Source of the DNA: Pseudomonas sp. 14P_8.1_Bac3
GTDB taxonomy: Bacteria; Pseudomonadota; Gammaproteobacteria; Pseudomonadales; Pseudomonadaceae
Length of the DNA: 64,000 nucleotides
Reading direction: 5' to 3'
NCBI RefSeq assembly: GCF_025466085.1
Contig: NZ_JANLOD010000072.1
Location: forward strand, 62,001-126,000
Below are positions 36,711-45,055 of this stretch, in pieces; position 1 is the first letter of the stretch; every line of letters begins with the position of its first letter. The notes below the pieces were generated by a model that saw nothing but the letters and a program-made list of their open reading frames with translations, was not told the origin of the DNA and ran no database searches. A program made the position numbers and the translations under genes.

Positions 36711-36965
36711 GATTTTGCCCCTCCGGTTCGGGGTTTTGTGTCGGGTTGGGGTTGATCCTACGCTGTCGAGTTTTTTGCGGAAGGCATTCGCGGCGATGGT
36801 GAATATCGATATAAGTGATGGTCGATTGTTTGGGGTGCCCGCCAGGAGGCGTTGAGAAACACCGTCAACATCAAAAACAGCCACCGACAGCCGCCTATAC
36901 TCAAATCAGAATGCCTTTTGACCCCCGAACGCCCGGTTCGGGAGGAGTCTGCAGGAACCACGATC

Positions 36966-38051
36966 TTGAGCCTGCGTTCGCTGATCGTCGCCGTGCTGCT
37001 GGTGTTGGCGGGATGCGCCATGCCTGCGCGTGCCCCGGCGCCAGCGCCGCCGGTGATCATTTCCCAAAGCACCTGGCAGCAGGTGGACCGGGACATCGTC
37101 GAGGCCTCGAAATCCGCCACCGAACAGACACGGATCTACTCCCGCGGAGCCATGGAGTACTGGCGCACCCGGGTTTATCAGTTGACCGAAGAAAACTTCA
37201 TTCCCTGGTTCAGCAGCTACTGGACCCAGGAATGGTTGTCGATGAAGGTCAGCTGGTACACCCTCAGTGCCCAGGGCGAGCAGGATGCCTCGGCCAAGCG
37301 CCTGGCCGCCTATCTGCTGGAGCAATACCAGGAGCGTGTGCTCAACCCGGTCGCGGTAGAGATTGATCCCGACCAGATTCTCGGCCTGGCGACGGCGTTC
37401 TACGTCGACATTCTTCAGGAGGAGCTGCAGAAAATCTCCCAGCGCTACGGCGTGCCCATGGCCCAGCTCAACGGTCGCCTGCAGAAAATCCCCGCCATCG
37501 CCCTGGGACCGCCGCCGGCCCGGGATGCTTCGCTGTACCAAGTGGTGCGCACCCAGCCGCTGAACACCTTGCCGGCTTACGCGGCGTTGATCGACAAGAT
37601 CCACCAGGCCGGTGGCAGCAAAGGCGTTGATTCGACCGACACCGCCATGGCCCCGGTGGCCAAACGTGCCAGCCAGCGGATGGAAGCCGAAATGGCCCCG
37701 CGCGGCGCCGCCAGTGCGGTGGCCGCGGCGGCGGGCAAGCTCGCCGGGGGCTTGATTACCGTGGGGGTGGCGGGGATTCGCGCGCTGATCCAGGCGAGCG
37801 AGCGGCCGGACAGCGAAGCGCTGATCCGCAGCAGTCTGGGCAACACGTTCGACAAGGCCTGGATAAAACTGGTGCAGAACCCGACCACCGGCGTCATGGC
37901 AGGAACGTTGTACATGGCAGGGCAGATCGAGGGCCATCTGGCGGGGAGCGCCGGCGTACCGTCGGTCAGTTCGGGCAGCGCTGCTGTCGATTGGCGTCCG
38001 CCCGAACCGACTAACCCGCAGATCGACCCTCAACCCCCCGCAGGAGAATGA
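36966..38051 (+). CDS. Lipoprotein, function unknown
   Basis: About 361 residues with a lipoprotein signal LRSLIVAVLLVLAGC (Cys about residue 16) and a long helical body, with a Gly/Ala-rich hydrophobic segment near residues 250-280 (AAAAGKLAGGLITVGVAGI). TTG at 36966 is preferred because it places the signal peptide at the N-terminus; the ATG at 36852 would add 38 residues before it. I do not recognise the family. It overlaps or abuts the DUF1428 gene, suggesting an operon. Confidence 0.75.
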   Translation: MSLRSLIVAVLLVLAGCAMPARAPAPAPPVIISQSTWQQVDRDIVEASKSATEQTRIYSRGAMEYWRTRVYQLTEENFIPWFSSYWTQEWLSMKVSWYTLSAQGEQDASAKRLAAYLLEQYQERVLNPVAVEIDPDQILGLATAFYVDILQEELQKISQRYGVPMAQLNGRLQKIPAIALGPPPARDASLYQVVRTQPLNTLPAYAALIDKIHQAGGSKGVDSTDTAMAPVAKRASQRMEAEMAPRGAASAVAAAAGKLAGGLITVGVAGIRALIQASERPDSEALIRSSLGNTFDKAWIKLVQNPTTGVMAGTLYMAGQIEGHLAGSAGVPSVSSGSAAVDWRPPEPTNPQIDPQPPAGE

Positions 38052-38053
38052 CC

Positions 38054-38407
38054 ATGTCCTACGTTGATGGCTGCGTGTTCGCGGTGCCCACCGCCAACCG
38101 TGAGAAATTCAAGAAACACGCCGAGACTGCCGCGGTGATCTTCAAGGAAAGCGGCGCCCAGAGCATCGTCGAGTGCTGGGGCGATGATGTGCCCGACGGC
38201 AAGCTGACCTCGTTTCCGCTGGCAGTGAAGCTCAAGGACGGCGAAACCGTGGTGTTTTCGTGGATCGTCTGGCCGGACAAGGCCACCCGCGATGCCGGCA
38301 TGCAGAAAATGATGGCCGACCCGCGCATGCAGCAGGACGTCAATCCGATGCCGTTCGACGGCCAGCGGATGATCTTCGGTGGCTTCAACGTCCTCTTGCA
38401 GGCCTGA
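38054..38407 (+). CDS. DUF1428 (YbaA-like) protein
   Basis: A 117-residue protein of the DUF1428 family, a dimeric alpha/beta-barrel fold. The start SYVDGCVFAVPTANREKF and the end MPFDGQRMIFGGFNVLL are the family's conserved ends. The ATG at 38054 is six bases after another ATG and has better spacing from AGGAGA. Function is unknown; members are widely found as house-keeping-like small proteins. Confidence 0.88.
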   Translation: MSYVDGCVFAVPTANREKFKKHAETAAVIFKESGAQSIVECWGDDVPDGKLTSFPLAVKLKDGETVVFSWIVWPDKATRDAGMQKMMADPRMQQDVNPMPFDGQRMIFGGFNVLLQA

Positions 38408-38419
38408 GACCCGGCAGGA

Positions 38420-38614
38420 TCACTCCGAGGCCGGGGTGATCCTGCAACTCTTGCGATTGCGGATCTCGCTGTCCGTCGGTCGCTCCCGGACAAACTCGAA
38501 ACGCGGCTCACCTTCGCTATAGTGAACCAGCCAGCCCCATTCCAGTGTTGACTCATCCTGACCCGGTTGCGGTGGCATGGCCCACCACGGCTCTTTGCTG
38601 ATGATCTCTCGCAT
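38420..38614 (-). CDS. Small hypothetical protein
   Basis: A 64-residue soluble protein, rich in Trp and charged residues (EPWWAMPPQPGQDES, LEWGWLVHYSEGEPRFEF). The ATG at 38614 has AAGG only a few bases before it; an in-frame TTG lies at 38644. Convergent with DUF1428 and divergent from thpR. I do not recognise it, but the composition is protein-like rather than random. Confidence 0.6.
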   Translation of the reverse strand: MREIISKEPWWAMPPQPGQDESTLEWGWLVHYSEGEPRFEFVRERPTDSEIRNRKSCRITPASE

Positions 38615-38674
38615 GGCCTTGTCCCGTTCATTCGCTGGCTTCAACTATAACGTGCATGTCAGGAGGTGCCAGGC

Positions 38675-39214
38675 GTGAGCGACGAAACCCGCGAGCCGGT
38701 CAAACGGCTGTTTTTTGCCCTGGACTGCCCGCCCGAGCAACGCAAGGCCATCGCCCGGTGGCGCAACGCGCTTGAACTGCGCAACGGACGCCCGGTGCCG
38801 ACGGAGAATTTTCACCTGACGTTGCTGTTTCTCGGCGCGGTAGGTGTGGCGCAGATTGCCGAGATCTGCACGGCGGCGGCAGCGGTTCGCGTGCCGGGTG
38901 TGCCGTTGCGGGTGGTGCTGGATCGGCTGGACGTCTGGCGCAGGGCAGGGGCGTTGGTGCTCGCTGCGGAGCAGGCGCCGCCGGAGTTGCTGCGGCTGGT
39001 GTACGCGCTGGAGCAAGCCATGTTGCCGTTTGGATTCGAGGAGGCGCCGAAAGAATTTCGGCCGCATTTGACGTTGGCGCGGGATTATCGCGAGCCGGTG
39101 CCTGAATCGACGACGGCGCCGGAGTTTTTTCTGCGGGCGGATCGATTCGCCTTGTTCGAATCCCACAAGGGCCGCTACCGAGCGTTGGCCGAATGGCCGC
39201 TCATTCCCGCATGA
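38675..39214 (+). CDS. thpR: RNA 2',3'-cyclic phosphodiesterase ThpR
   Basis: A 179-residue 2H phosphoesterase. The two catalytic HxT motifs are visible: His47-Leu-Thr49 and His131-Leu-Thr133. The family hydrolyses RNA 2',3'-cyclic phosphate ends and can ligate tRNA halves in vitro. The GTG start at 38675 is chosen because AGGAGG lies 8 bases upstream; another GTG at 38666 overlaps that site. Confidence 0.92.
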   Translation: MSDETREPVKRLFFALDCPPEQRKAIARWRNALELRNGRPVPTENFHLTLLFLGAVGVAQIAEICTAAAAVRVPGVPLRVVLDRLDVWRRAGALVLAAEQAPPELLRLVYALEQAMLPFGFEEAPKEFRPHLTLARDYREPVPESTTAPEFFLRADRFALFESHKGRYRALAEWPLIPA

Positions 39215-39221
39215 ACGCAAT

Positions 39222-39325
39222 CCTGTAGGAGCCAGCCTGCTGGCGATGCACTCAAGAGCGCCGCGTTCATCCAGACAACACCCGTCATCGTTGACGACCA
39301 TCGCCAGCAAGCTGGCTCCTACAGG
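39222..39325. repeat. REPIN
   Basis: CCTGTAGGAGCCAGCCTGC and the inverted arm CAAGCTGGCTCCTACAGG flank about 55 bp containing CGTTGACGACCATCGCC, downstream of thpR. Confidence 0.9.
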
Positions 39326-39346
39326 GATTGTGGGATGGCGGAAGGC

Positions 39347-39372
39347 AAAAAAAAGCGCCCGAGGAGGGCGCC
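39347..39372 (-). terminator. Rho-independent terminator for the potGHI-potF operon
   Basis: On the minus strand GCGCCC pairs with GGGCGC around a five-base loop, followed by eight T. It is about 185 bp downstream of the potF-like stop codon, with a REP element between. Confidence 0.8.
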
Positions 39373-39484
39373 CAAATTCACCTTAACCGAGGAAGCCAGG
39401 TGAGGCCGTTCTGCAGAGAGGATGCAGCGGTGGTAAGGCGCTGCTTGAACGGAAAACGGGAATTGATGGTGGATTTCAGGGCTT

Positions 39485-39510
39485 CATCGCGAGCAGGCTC
39501 GCTCCCACAG
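39485..39510. repeat. REP element
   Basis: One arm, CATCGCGAGCAGGCTCGCTC, with a partial partner (CCCTGTGGGAGCGG) at about 39531. Lies between the potF-like gene and its terminator. Confidence 0.85.
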
Positions 39511-39556
39511 GGTGTGTGGTGAGCGCTGAGCCCTGTGGGAGCGGTGTTATGCGTGT

Positions 39557-40654
39557 TTACTTTCCGAGCTTCACTCGCGTCCAGCCCCGGGTCATCACGC
39601 GCTGCACACCGATCGGCATGTCCGGGATCGCATACAGCGTCGCCATCACGTCCTGGGACGGGTACGACCCCGGATCGTCGCGAATCGCCTCATCCACCAA
39701 TGGCGTCGCCGCGGCGTTGGCGTTGCTGTAGCCGATGTTGTTGGTGATCTCGGCGATGATGTCCGGGCGCATCAGGAAGTTCATGAACAGGTAGGCGTTC
39801 TCTACGTTCGCCGCGTCCCGCGGGATCGCGACCATGTCGTAGAAACTGCCGGCGCCCTCTTTCGGAATGCTGTAGTCGATCTTCACCTTGTCGCCCGCTT
39901 CCTGCGCGCGGGCCTTGGCTTGCAGCACGTCGCCGGAGTAGCCGACCGCGACGCAGATATTGCCGTTGGCCAGGTCGGAGATGTACTTCGACGAATGGAA
40001 ATACGCCACCGACGGCCGGATCTTCATGAACAACGCTTCCGCTTCGGCGATCTGCCCCTTGTCCTGGGAGTTCACCGGGTAACCCAGATAGTGCAGGGCC
40101 GCGGGCAGCATCTCGGTCGGCGAATCGAGGAAACTGATGCCGCAGGCTTTCAGTTTCTCGGCGTTTTCCGGTTTGAACAACAGGTCCCAGGAGTCGGTCG
40201 GCGCATTGGCACCCAGCACTTCCTTGACCTTCTGCGGGTTGAAGCCGATGCCGATCGAACCCCACATGTACGGGAACGCATGGCTGTTGCCCGGGTCGCT
40301 GGCCGATGCGTTTTTCAGCAGCACCGGGTTGAGGTTTTTCCAGTTCGGCAGCTTCGACTTGTCCAGTTCCTGATAGACGCCCGCCTTGATCTGCTTGGCC
40401 AGGAAACTGTTGGACGGCACGACGATGTCGTAGCCGGATTTACCTGCGAGCAGGCGAGCCTCAAGGGTTTCATTGCTGTCGAACACATCGTAGGTCACGC
40501 GGATGCCGGTCTCGTCTTCGAACTTCTTGACAGTGTCCGGGGCGATGTAGTCCGACCAGTTGTAGACGCGCAGTACCTTGTCATTGGCCTGGGCGCCGGT
40601 GGCGATCGCGCCCAATAAGGACAGTGTCAGCAGAGTCCTGCCAAACATTTTCAT
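39557..40654 (-). CDS. potF: Putrescine-binding periplasmic protein PotF/SpuD-like
   Basis: A 365-residue periplasmic binding protein with a signal peptide ending GAQAND. The mature start LRVYNWSDYIAPDTVKKFEDETGIRV and the YDIVVPSNSFLAKQIKAG segment match PotF/SpuD. It is the last gene of the transporter operon potG-potH-potI-potF, 55 bp after potI. Together they import putrescine for the gamma-glutamyl pathway encoded next door. Confidence 0.95.
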   Translation of the reverse strand: MKMFGRTLLTLSLLGAIATGAQANDKVLRVYNWSDYIAPDTVKKFEDETGIRVTYDVFDSNETLEARLLAGKSGYDIVVPSNSFLAKQIKAGVYQELDKSKLPNWKNLNPVLLKNASASDPGNSHAFPYMWGSIGIGFNPQKVKEVLGANAPTDSWDLLFKPENAEKLKACGISFLDSPTEMLPAALHYLGYPVNSQDKGQIAEAEALFMKIRPSVAYFHSSKYISDLANGNICVAVGYSGDVLQAKARAQEAGDKVKIDYSIPKEGAGSFYDMVAIPRDAANVENAYLFMNFLMRPDIIAEITNNIGYSNANAAATPLVDEAIRDDPGSYPSQDVMATLYAIPDMPIGVQRVMTRGWTRVKLGK

Positions 40655-40709
40655 CGGTACAACTCCATTCTTCTTGTTTCAAAATCAAAAGCGCAAAACC
40701 GCGACGGCA

Positions 40710-41594
40710 CTAGGCCGTCGCTTCTACCATTTGCTTTTTCGGTGATTGCCAGGATTCGCTGGCGGTCTGGTCCATGGCTTCCTGGATTGCACGTTTACGG
40801 GTGGCTTCGGCGCGGCGGCTGAAGTACCAGACCATGAAGGTCACGATCGAAACGGCGAGCAGAATCAGGCTGGCCACGGCGTTGATCTCGGGTTTCACAC
40901 CCAGACGCACCGCCGAGAACACTTCCATGGGCAAGGTTGTCGAGCCCGGCCCGGAGACGAAGCTCGCCAGCACCAGGTCATCCAGCGACAAGGCAAACGA
41001 CATCATGCCGCCGGCCGCCAGTGACGGTGCGATCATCGGGATGGTGATCAGGAAAAACACCTTGAACGGCTTCGCCCCGAGGTCCATGGCCGCTTCTTCG
41101 ATGGACAGGTCCAGCTCACGAAGGCGCGCGGAGACTACCACTGCCACATAAGCGGCACAAAAGGTGGTGTGAGCGATCCAGATCGTGACGATGCCACGCT
41201 CCATCGGCCAGCCGATCAACTGCGCCATGGCCACGAACAGCAGCAACAGCGACAGACCGGTGATCACTTCCGGCATCACCAGCGGCGCGGTGACCAGGCC
41301 ACCGAACAGCGTGCGACCCTTGAAGCGCGTGACGCGGGTCAGGACGAAGGCGGCCAACGTCCCCAGCGCGACGGCGGCAATCGCGGTGTAGCAGGCGATT
41401 TCCAGCGAGCGCACCACCGAGCCCATTAGTTGCGTGTTGTCGAGCAGGCCGGCGTACCACTTGAACGACCAGCCACCCCACACCGTCACCAGCTTCGAGG
41501 CGTTGAACGAGTAGATCACCAGAATTAGCATCGGCAGGTAGATAAACGACAGGCCGAACACCAGCATCAATTTTGAAAAACCGAAACGTTTCAT
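40710..41594 (-). CDS. potI: Polyamine ABC permease PotI/SpuH
   Basis: A 294-residue inner-membrane permease with six helices. The EAA loop (LSIEEAAMDLGAKPFKVFFLITIPMIAPSLAAG) that docks on the ATPase is clear. The start at 41594 overlaps the potH stop. The longer open frame to 41723 would remove the typical N-terminus. Part of the putrescine transporter. Confidence 0.95.
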   Translation of the reverse strand: MKRFGFSKLMLVFGLSFIYLPMLILVIYSFNASKLVTVWGGWSFKWYAGLLDNTQLMGSVVRSLEIACYTAIAAVALGTLAAFVLTRVTRFKGRTLFGGLVTAPLVMPEVITGLSLLLLFVAMAQLIGWPMERGIVTIWIAHTTFCAAYVAVVVSARLRELDLSIEEAAMDLGAKPFKVFFLITIPMIAPSLAAGGMMSFALSLDDLVLASFVSGPGSTTLPMEVFSAVRLGVKPEINAVASLILLAVSIVTFMVWYFSRRAEATRKRAIQEAMDQTASESWQSPKKQMVEATA

Positions 41595-42505
41595 CCCCGT
41601 GCCTCCATCTCTTTGGCCTGGCTGCGGTTGAACAGCAGAATGGGCACAATCAGGATCAACAGCATCACCACCGCCAGGGCAGACGCCACCGGCCAGTCGC
41701 GGTTGTTGAAGAACTCTTGCCACAACACACGGCCGATCATCAGGGTTTCCGGGCCGCCCAGCAGTTCCGGAATCACGAACTCACCGACCACCGGAATGAA
41801 CACCAGCATGCAACCGGCGATGATGCCGTTCTTGGCCAGCGGCACGGTGATTTTCCAGAAGTTGTTGAAGTTGCTCGAACCCAGGTCCGACGCGGCTTCC
41901 AGCAGGCTTTGATCATGCTTCACCAGGTTGGCGTACAGCGGCAGGATCATGAACGGCAGGTACGCGTACACCACGCCTATATAAACGGCGGTGTTGGTGT
42001 TGAGGATCTCGATCGGGTGATCGGTCAGCCCGGTCCACATCAGGAACGCGTTCAGCAAACCGTTGTTGCTGAGGATGCCCATCCACGCATATACGCGGAT
42101 CAGGATCGCGGTCCAGGTCGGCATCATGATCAGCAACATCAGGACGTTTTGCGCTTCTTTGCTCGCCTTGGTAATGGCATAGGCCATCGGAAAACCGAGC
42201 ACCAGGCACATCAACGTACTGAACAGCGCAACCTTCAACGAACCCAGGTAAGCCGAGATGTACAACTCATCCTGGGTCAGCAGCAGGTAGTTGCCGACGT
42301 TGAGGAACAGCTGGAATTTCTGCTCGGCGAAGGTGTAGATCTCCGAGTAAGGAGGGATGGCCAGCGCCGCTTCCGAGAAGCTGATCTTCATCACCAGGAA
42401 GAACGGCAACAGGAAAAACAGGCACAGCCACAGGAACGGAACCCCGATGACGAGCTTTCGACCACTCGGCATCAGCCGCATGAACTGCTGATTGAGTGTT
42501 TTCAT
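41591..42505 (-). CDS. potH: Polyamine ABC permease PotH/SpuG
   Basis: A 304-residue permease with six membrane helices. The EAA loop reads LLEAASDLGSSNFNNFWKITVPLAKNGI. The long periplasmic first loop (SEIYTFAEQKFQLFLNVGNYLL) is usual for PotH. The start at 42505 overlaps the potG stop by 4 bp. It pairs with PotI to form the membrane channel. Confidence 0.95.
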   Translation of the reverse strand: MKTLNQQFMRLMPSGRKLVIGVPFLWLCLFFLLPFFLVMKISFSEAALAIPPYSEIYTFAEQKFQLFLNVGNYLLLTQDELYISAYLGSLKVALFSTLMCLVLGFPMAYAITKASKEAQNVLMLLIMMPTWTAILIRVYAWMGILSNNGLLNAFLMWTGLTDHPIEILNTNTAVYIGVVYAYLPFMILPLYANLVKHDQSLLEAASDLGSSNFNNFWKITVPLAKNGIIAGCMLVFIPVVGEFVIPELLGGPETLMIGRVLWQEFFNNRDWPVASALAVVMLLILIVPILLFNRSQAKEMEARG

Positions 42506-43644
42506 GAGCGCAGTACCACGCCGCTGTCGTCTTCCCACCACACGTAGACCTTGTCGTCCCAGGTCGGGCGCGCGCCGCGGCGTTCGGCGTTGGCCATGAA
42601 CGACTGCACGACCTTGCCGCTTGGCAATTCGACGTAGAACACCGAGTGACCGCCGAGGTAGGCGATGTCATGCACCTTGCCCTGGGACCAGTTGTAGCGG
42701 GCCTCGGGTTGGGTGGTGCTGACCAGCATTTTTTCCGGGCGGATCGCGTAGGTGATCGACTTGTCCTGCACCGAGGTGCTGACACCGTGACCGACGTAGA
42801 TCTTCTGTTCCAGGTCCGGGCTGTGAATGATCGCGTGACCTTCGAGGTCTTCCACCACGGTGCCGTCGAAGGCGTTCACGTTGCCGATGAATTCGCAGAC
42901 CATGCGGCTGACCGGCGCTTCATAGATGTCGACCGGGCTGCCGATCTGGGCGATCCAGCCCAGGTGCATGATCGCGATGCGCTGGGCCATGGTCATGGCC
43001 TCTTCCTGGTCGTGGGTCACCATGACGCAGGTCACGCCGACGCGTTCGATGATTTCCACCAGCTCCAGTTGCATCTGCGAACGCAGCTTTTTATCCAGCG
43101 CGCCCATGGGTTCGTCGAGCAGCAACAACTTCGGGCGCTTGGCCAGGGAACGGGCCAGGGCCACACGCTGACGCTGGCCGCCGGACAGTTGATGAGGTTT
43201 GCGTTTGGCGTATTGGGTCATGTGCACCAGGCGCAGCATCTCTTCAACGCGGGCGTCGATTTCGCTGGCGGGCAAACGGTCCTGCTTGAGGCCGAAGGCG
43301 ATGTTCTGCGCGACGGTCATGTGCGGGAATAGAGCGTACGACTGGAACATCATGTTGATCGGCCGTTCGTACGGCGGCATGTCGGTGATGTCCACGCCAT
43401 CGAGCAGAATCCGTCCTTCGGTCGGGCGCTCGAAGCCGGCGAGCATGCGCAGCAGGGTCGACTTGCCGGAACCGGAGCCACCGAGCAGGGCGAAGATTTC
43501 CCCTTGATGAATCTCAAGCGAGACATCGTCCACCGCGGTGGTTTCGTCGAACTTCTTGGTGACGCGGTCGACTTTCACCAAGACCTTTTTCGGTGCCTGG
43601 TGACCTTCAATAGCCTTCCTGTAAATGCTGGAGGCGTTTGCCAT
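42502..43644 (-). CDS. potG: Polyamine ABC transporter ATPase PotG/SpuF
   Basis: A 380-residue ATPase. Walker A GGSGSGKST, signature LSGGQRQRVALAR, Walker B LLLLDEP and the switch His in MVTHDQEEA are intact, and the C-terminal regulatory TOBE-like region follows. First gene of the putrescine transporter operon; its start at 43644 is preceded by GGGAG. It lies in a head-to-head arrangement separated from puuD only by gene-free DNA with a REPIN, so both are transcribed leftwards. Confidence 0.95.
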   Translation of the reverse strand: MANASSIYRKAIEGHQAPKKVLVKVDRVTKKFDETTAVDDVSLEIHQGEIFALLGGSGSGKSTLLRMLAGFERPTEGRILLDGVDITDMPPYERPINMMFQSYALFPHMTVAQNIAFGLKQDRLPASEIDARVEEMLRLVHMTQYAKRKPHQLSGGQRQRVALARSLAKRPKLLLLDEPMGALDKKLRSQMQLELVEIIERVGVTCVMVTHDQEEAMTMAQRIAIMHLGWIAQIGSPVDIYEAPVSRMVCEFIGNVNAFDGTVVEDLEGHAIIHSPDLEQKIYVGHGVSTSVQDKSITYAIRPEKMLVSTTQPEARYNWSQGKVHDIAYLGGHSVFYVELPSGKVVQSFMANAERRGARPTWDDKVYVWWEDDSGVVLRS

Positions 43645-43747
43645 GTGAAACTCCCAACAGGTTTCAGTCGTCGGGCCAACGCGGCCTGACTTAAGAGTGG
43701 ATTGCAAGCCCGGGGCCGAGCGGTGCCAGTCAATCGAAATGCGATTC

Positions 43748-43838
43748 CCTGTGGGAGCGGGCTTGCTCGCGAAAGCGGTGAATCTGTGACGGCGATGTCG
43801 ACTGACCCACCGTCTTCGCGGGCAAGCCCGCTCCCACA
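43748..43838. repeat. REPIN
   Basis: CCTGTGGGAGCGGGCTTGC and the inverted arm CGCGGGCAAGCCCGCTCCC flank about 45 bp in the 369-bp gap between puuD and potG. The rest of the gap holds no gene I can support. Confidence 0.9.
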
Positions 43839-44013
43839 CTGGTTTCGCGCTGGCTTGACTGGCATCGTCCACCCCCAGGCTTATTCGGCGCCGCCATCCT
43901 GGCTGCCTGGGTCGTACTTGTTGTTATTGCAGTGTGTCGTTATCGCTAGTCACGGGCGCGCAAAGGCACGTCCGCCTGACTCGCGGGGGCAGTAAAAAGT
44001 TGGGTGTGTTGAG

Positions 44014-44775
44014 TCAGCGGGTTTTACGCAGCGCGGCCCGTCGCCGGCATGCATCGCCGAATGCTTGGAAAATACTCAAATAAGGAGGATTCGAAAGCAC
44101 CTGCCATTCCGGGTGCCATTGCACGCCAACGGCGAAGGTCGGGCTGTGGTCCACGGAGATCGCCTCGATCAAACCGTCTGGCGCAATCGCCTCGGCGCGC
44201 AGGCCGGGCGCCAGTCGGTCGATGCCCTGGCTGTGGATCGAATTGACCCTGAACTCGGCGGGCAATTCCAACGCCTCGAACACGCCACCCGGTTGCACGG
44301 TCACCGCATGCGCCGGGGCGTACTGCACCGCCAGCTCAGGGCTGTCCGCTTCCCGGTGATCGAGCATGCCCGGCAGTTCATGCACCTTCTGGTGCAGGCT
44401 GCCGCCGAACGCCACGTTCATTTCCTGGAAGCCGCGGCAGATGCCGAGCACCGGAACGCCCGCCGCAATGGCTGCACGTAACAAGGGAAGGGTAGTGGCG
44501 TCCCGTGCCGGATCGTGATCCGTGCCGGGAGCGCTGGCCGGGCCTTGATAGTGGAAGGGTTCCACGTTCGACGGCGAGCCGGTCAGCAACAGACCGTCAA
44601 GGTGCGCGAGCACATCCTCGATTTCGGTCAGTTCAGCCAGGGAAGGAATAACGACGGGCAGCCCCAATGCCGCAACGCTGACAGCACGCAAGTACTTGTC
44701 GCCGCTGATGTGGTAGGGGTGCAGGCCAATCTGTTTGACGCACGCTGTAACGCCGATCAATGGCTTGAATGCCAT
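44014..44775 (-). CDS. puuD: Gamma-glutamyl-GABA hydrolase PuuD/SpuA
   Basis: A 253-residue class I glutamine-amidotransferase-like hydrolase, the last step of the gamma-glutamylated putrescine pathway, releasing GABA and glutamate. The catalytic Cys is in LGICRGFQEMN and the His and Glu in VGVQWHPEW. The start at 44775 follows GAGGTGATAAAA. It is divergent from the gamma-glutamylputrescine synthetase gene. Confidence 0.93.
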   Translation of the reverse strand: MAFKPLIGVTACVKQIGLHPYHISGDKYLRAVSVAALGLPVVIPSLAELTEIEDVLAHLDGLLLTGSPSNVEPFHYQGPASAPGTDHDPARDATTLPLLRAAIAAGVPVLGICRGFQEMNVAFGGSLHQKVHELPGMLDHREADSPELAVQYAPAHAVTVQPGGVFEALELPAEFRVNSIHSQGIDRLAPGLRAEAIAPDGLIEAISVDHSPTFAVGVQWHPEWQVLSNPPYLSIFQAFGDACRRRAALRKTR

Positions 44776-44915
44776 TTTTATCACCTCGAAGTTTCACACT
44801 TGAACGAGCTTTTCCGGAGCTTAGCCTTGTTGATTTTAATTAACAACTCTCATGTAAAAAATTCTAAACGCCGCACGTCTGATCGCCCGTATTTGCACGG
44901 TGCGGGCGACCTATC

Positions 44916-44931
44916 TGGCACTCTCGTGCCC
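44916..44931. promoter_or_regulatory. Inverted repeat in the puuD-puuA divergent promoter region
   Basis: GGCAC-TCTC-GTGCC is a perfect 5-bp inverted repeat in the 280-bp divergent region. A further imperfect palindrome, GTTGATTTTAATTAACAAC, lies near 44830. Either could be a regulator site, for example for the PuuR-like protein. This is suggestive only. Confidence 0.3.
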
Positions 44932-45055
44932 AAAAAGGCCCCGAAAATAAAGGATGAGAGGCCAGCTGTTCGCTATTGACTTCACTTTGCCGTTCGGGTT
45001 GACTGAGCTCGCAACAAGGTAGTGAACATAATAATTAACAGCTAATAGGTGCATC

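Noticed and set aside
43710..43728. TGGCAC on the minus strand upstream of potG
   Set aside because: No GC at the correct distance; chance match.
44916..44931. TGGCAC followed by TGCC, resembling a sigma-54 promoter for puuA
   Set aside because: The distance between GG and GC is 9, not 10, bases, and the site is better described as a short inverted repeat.
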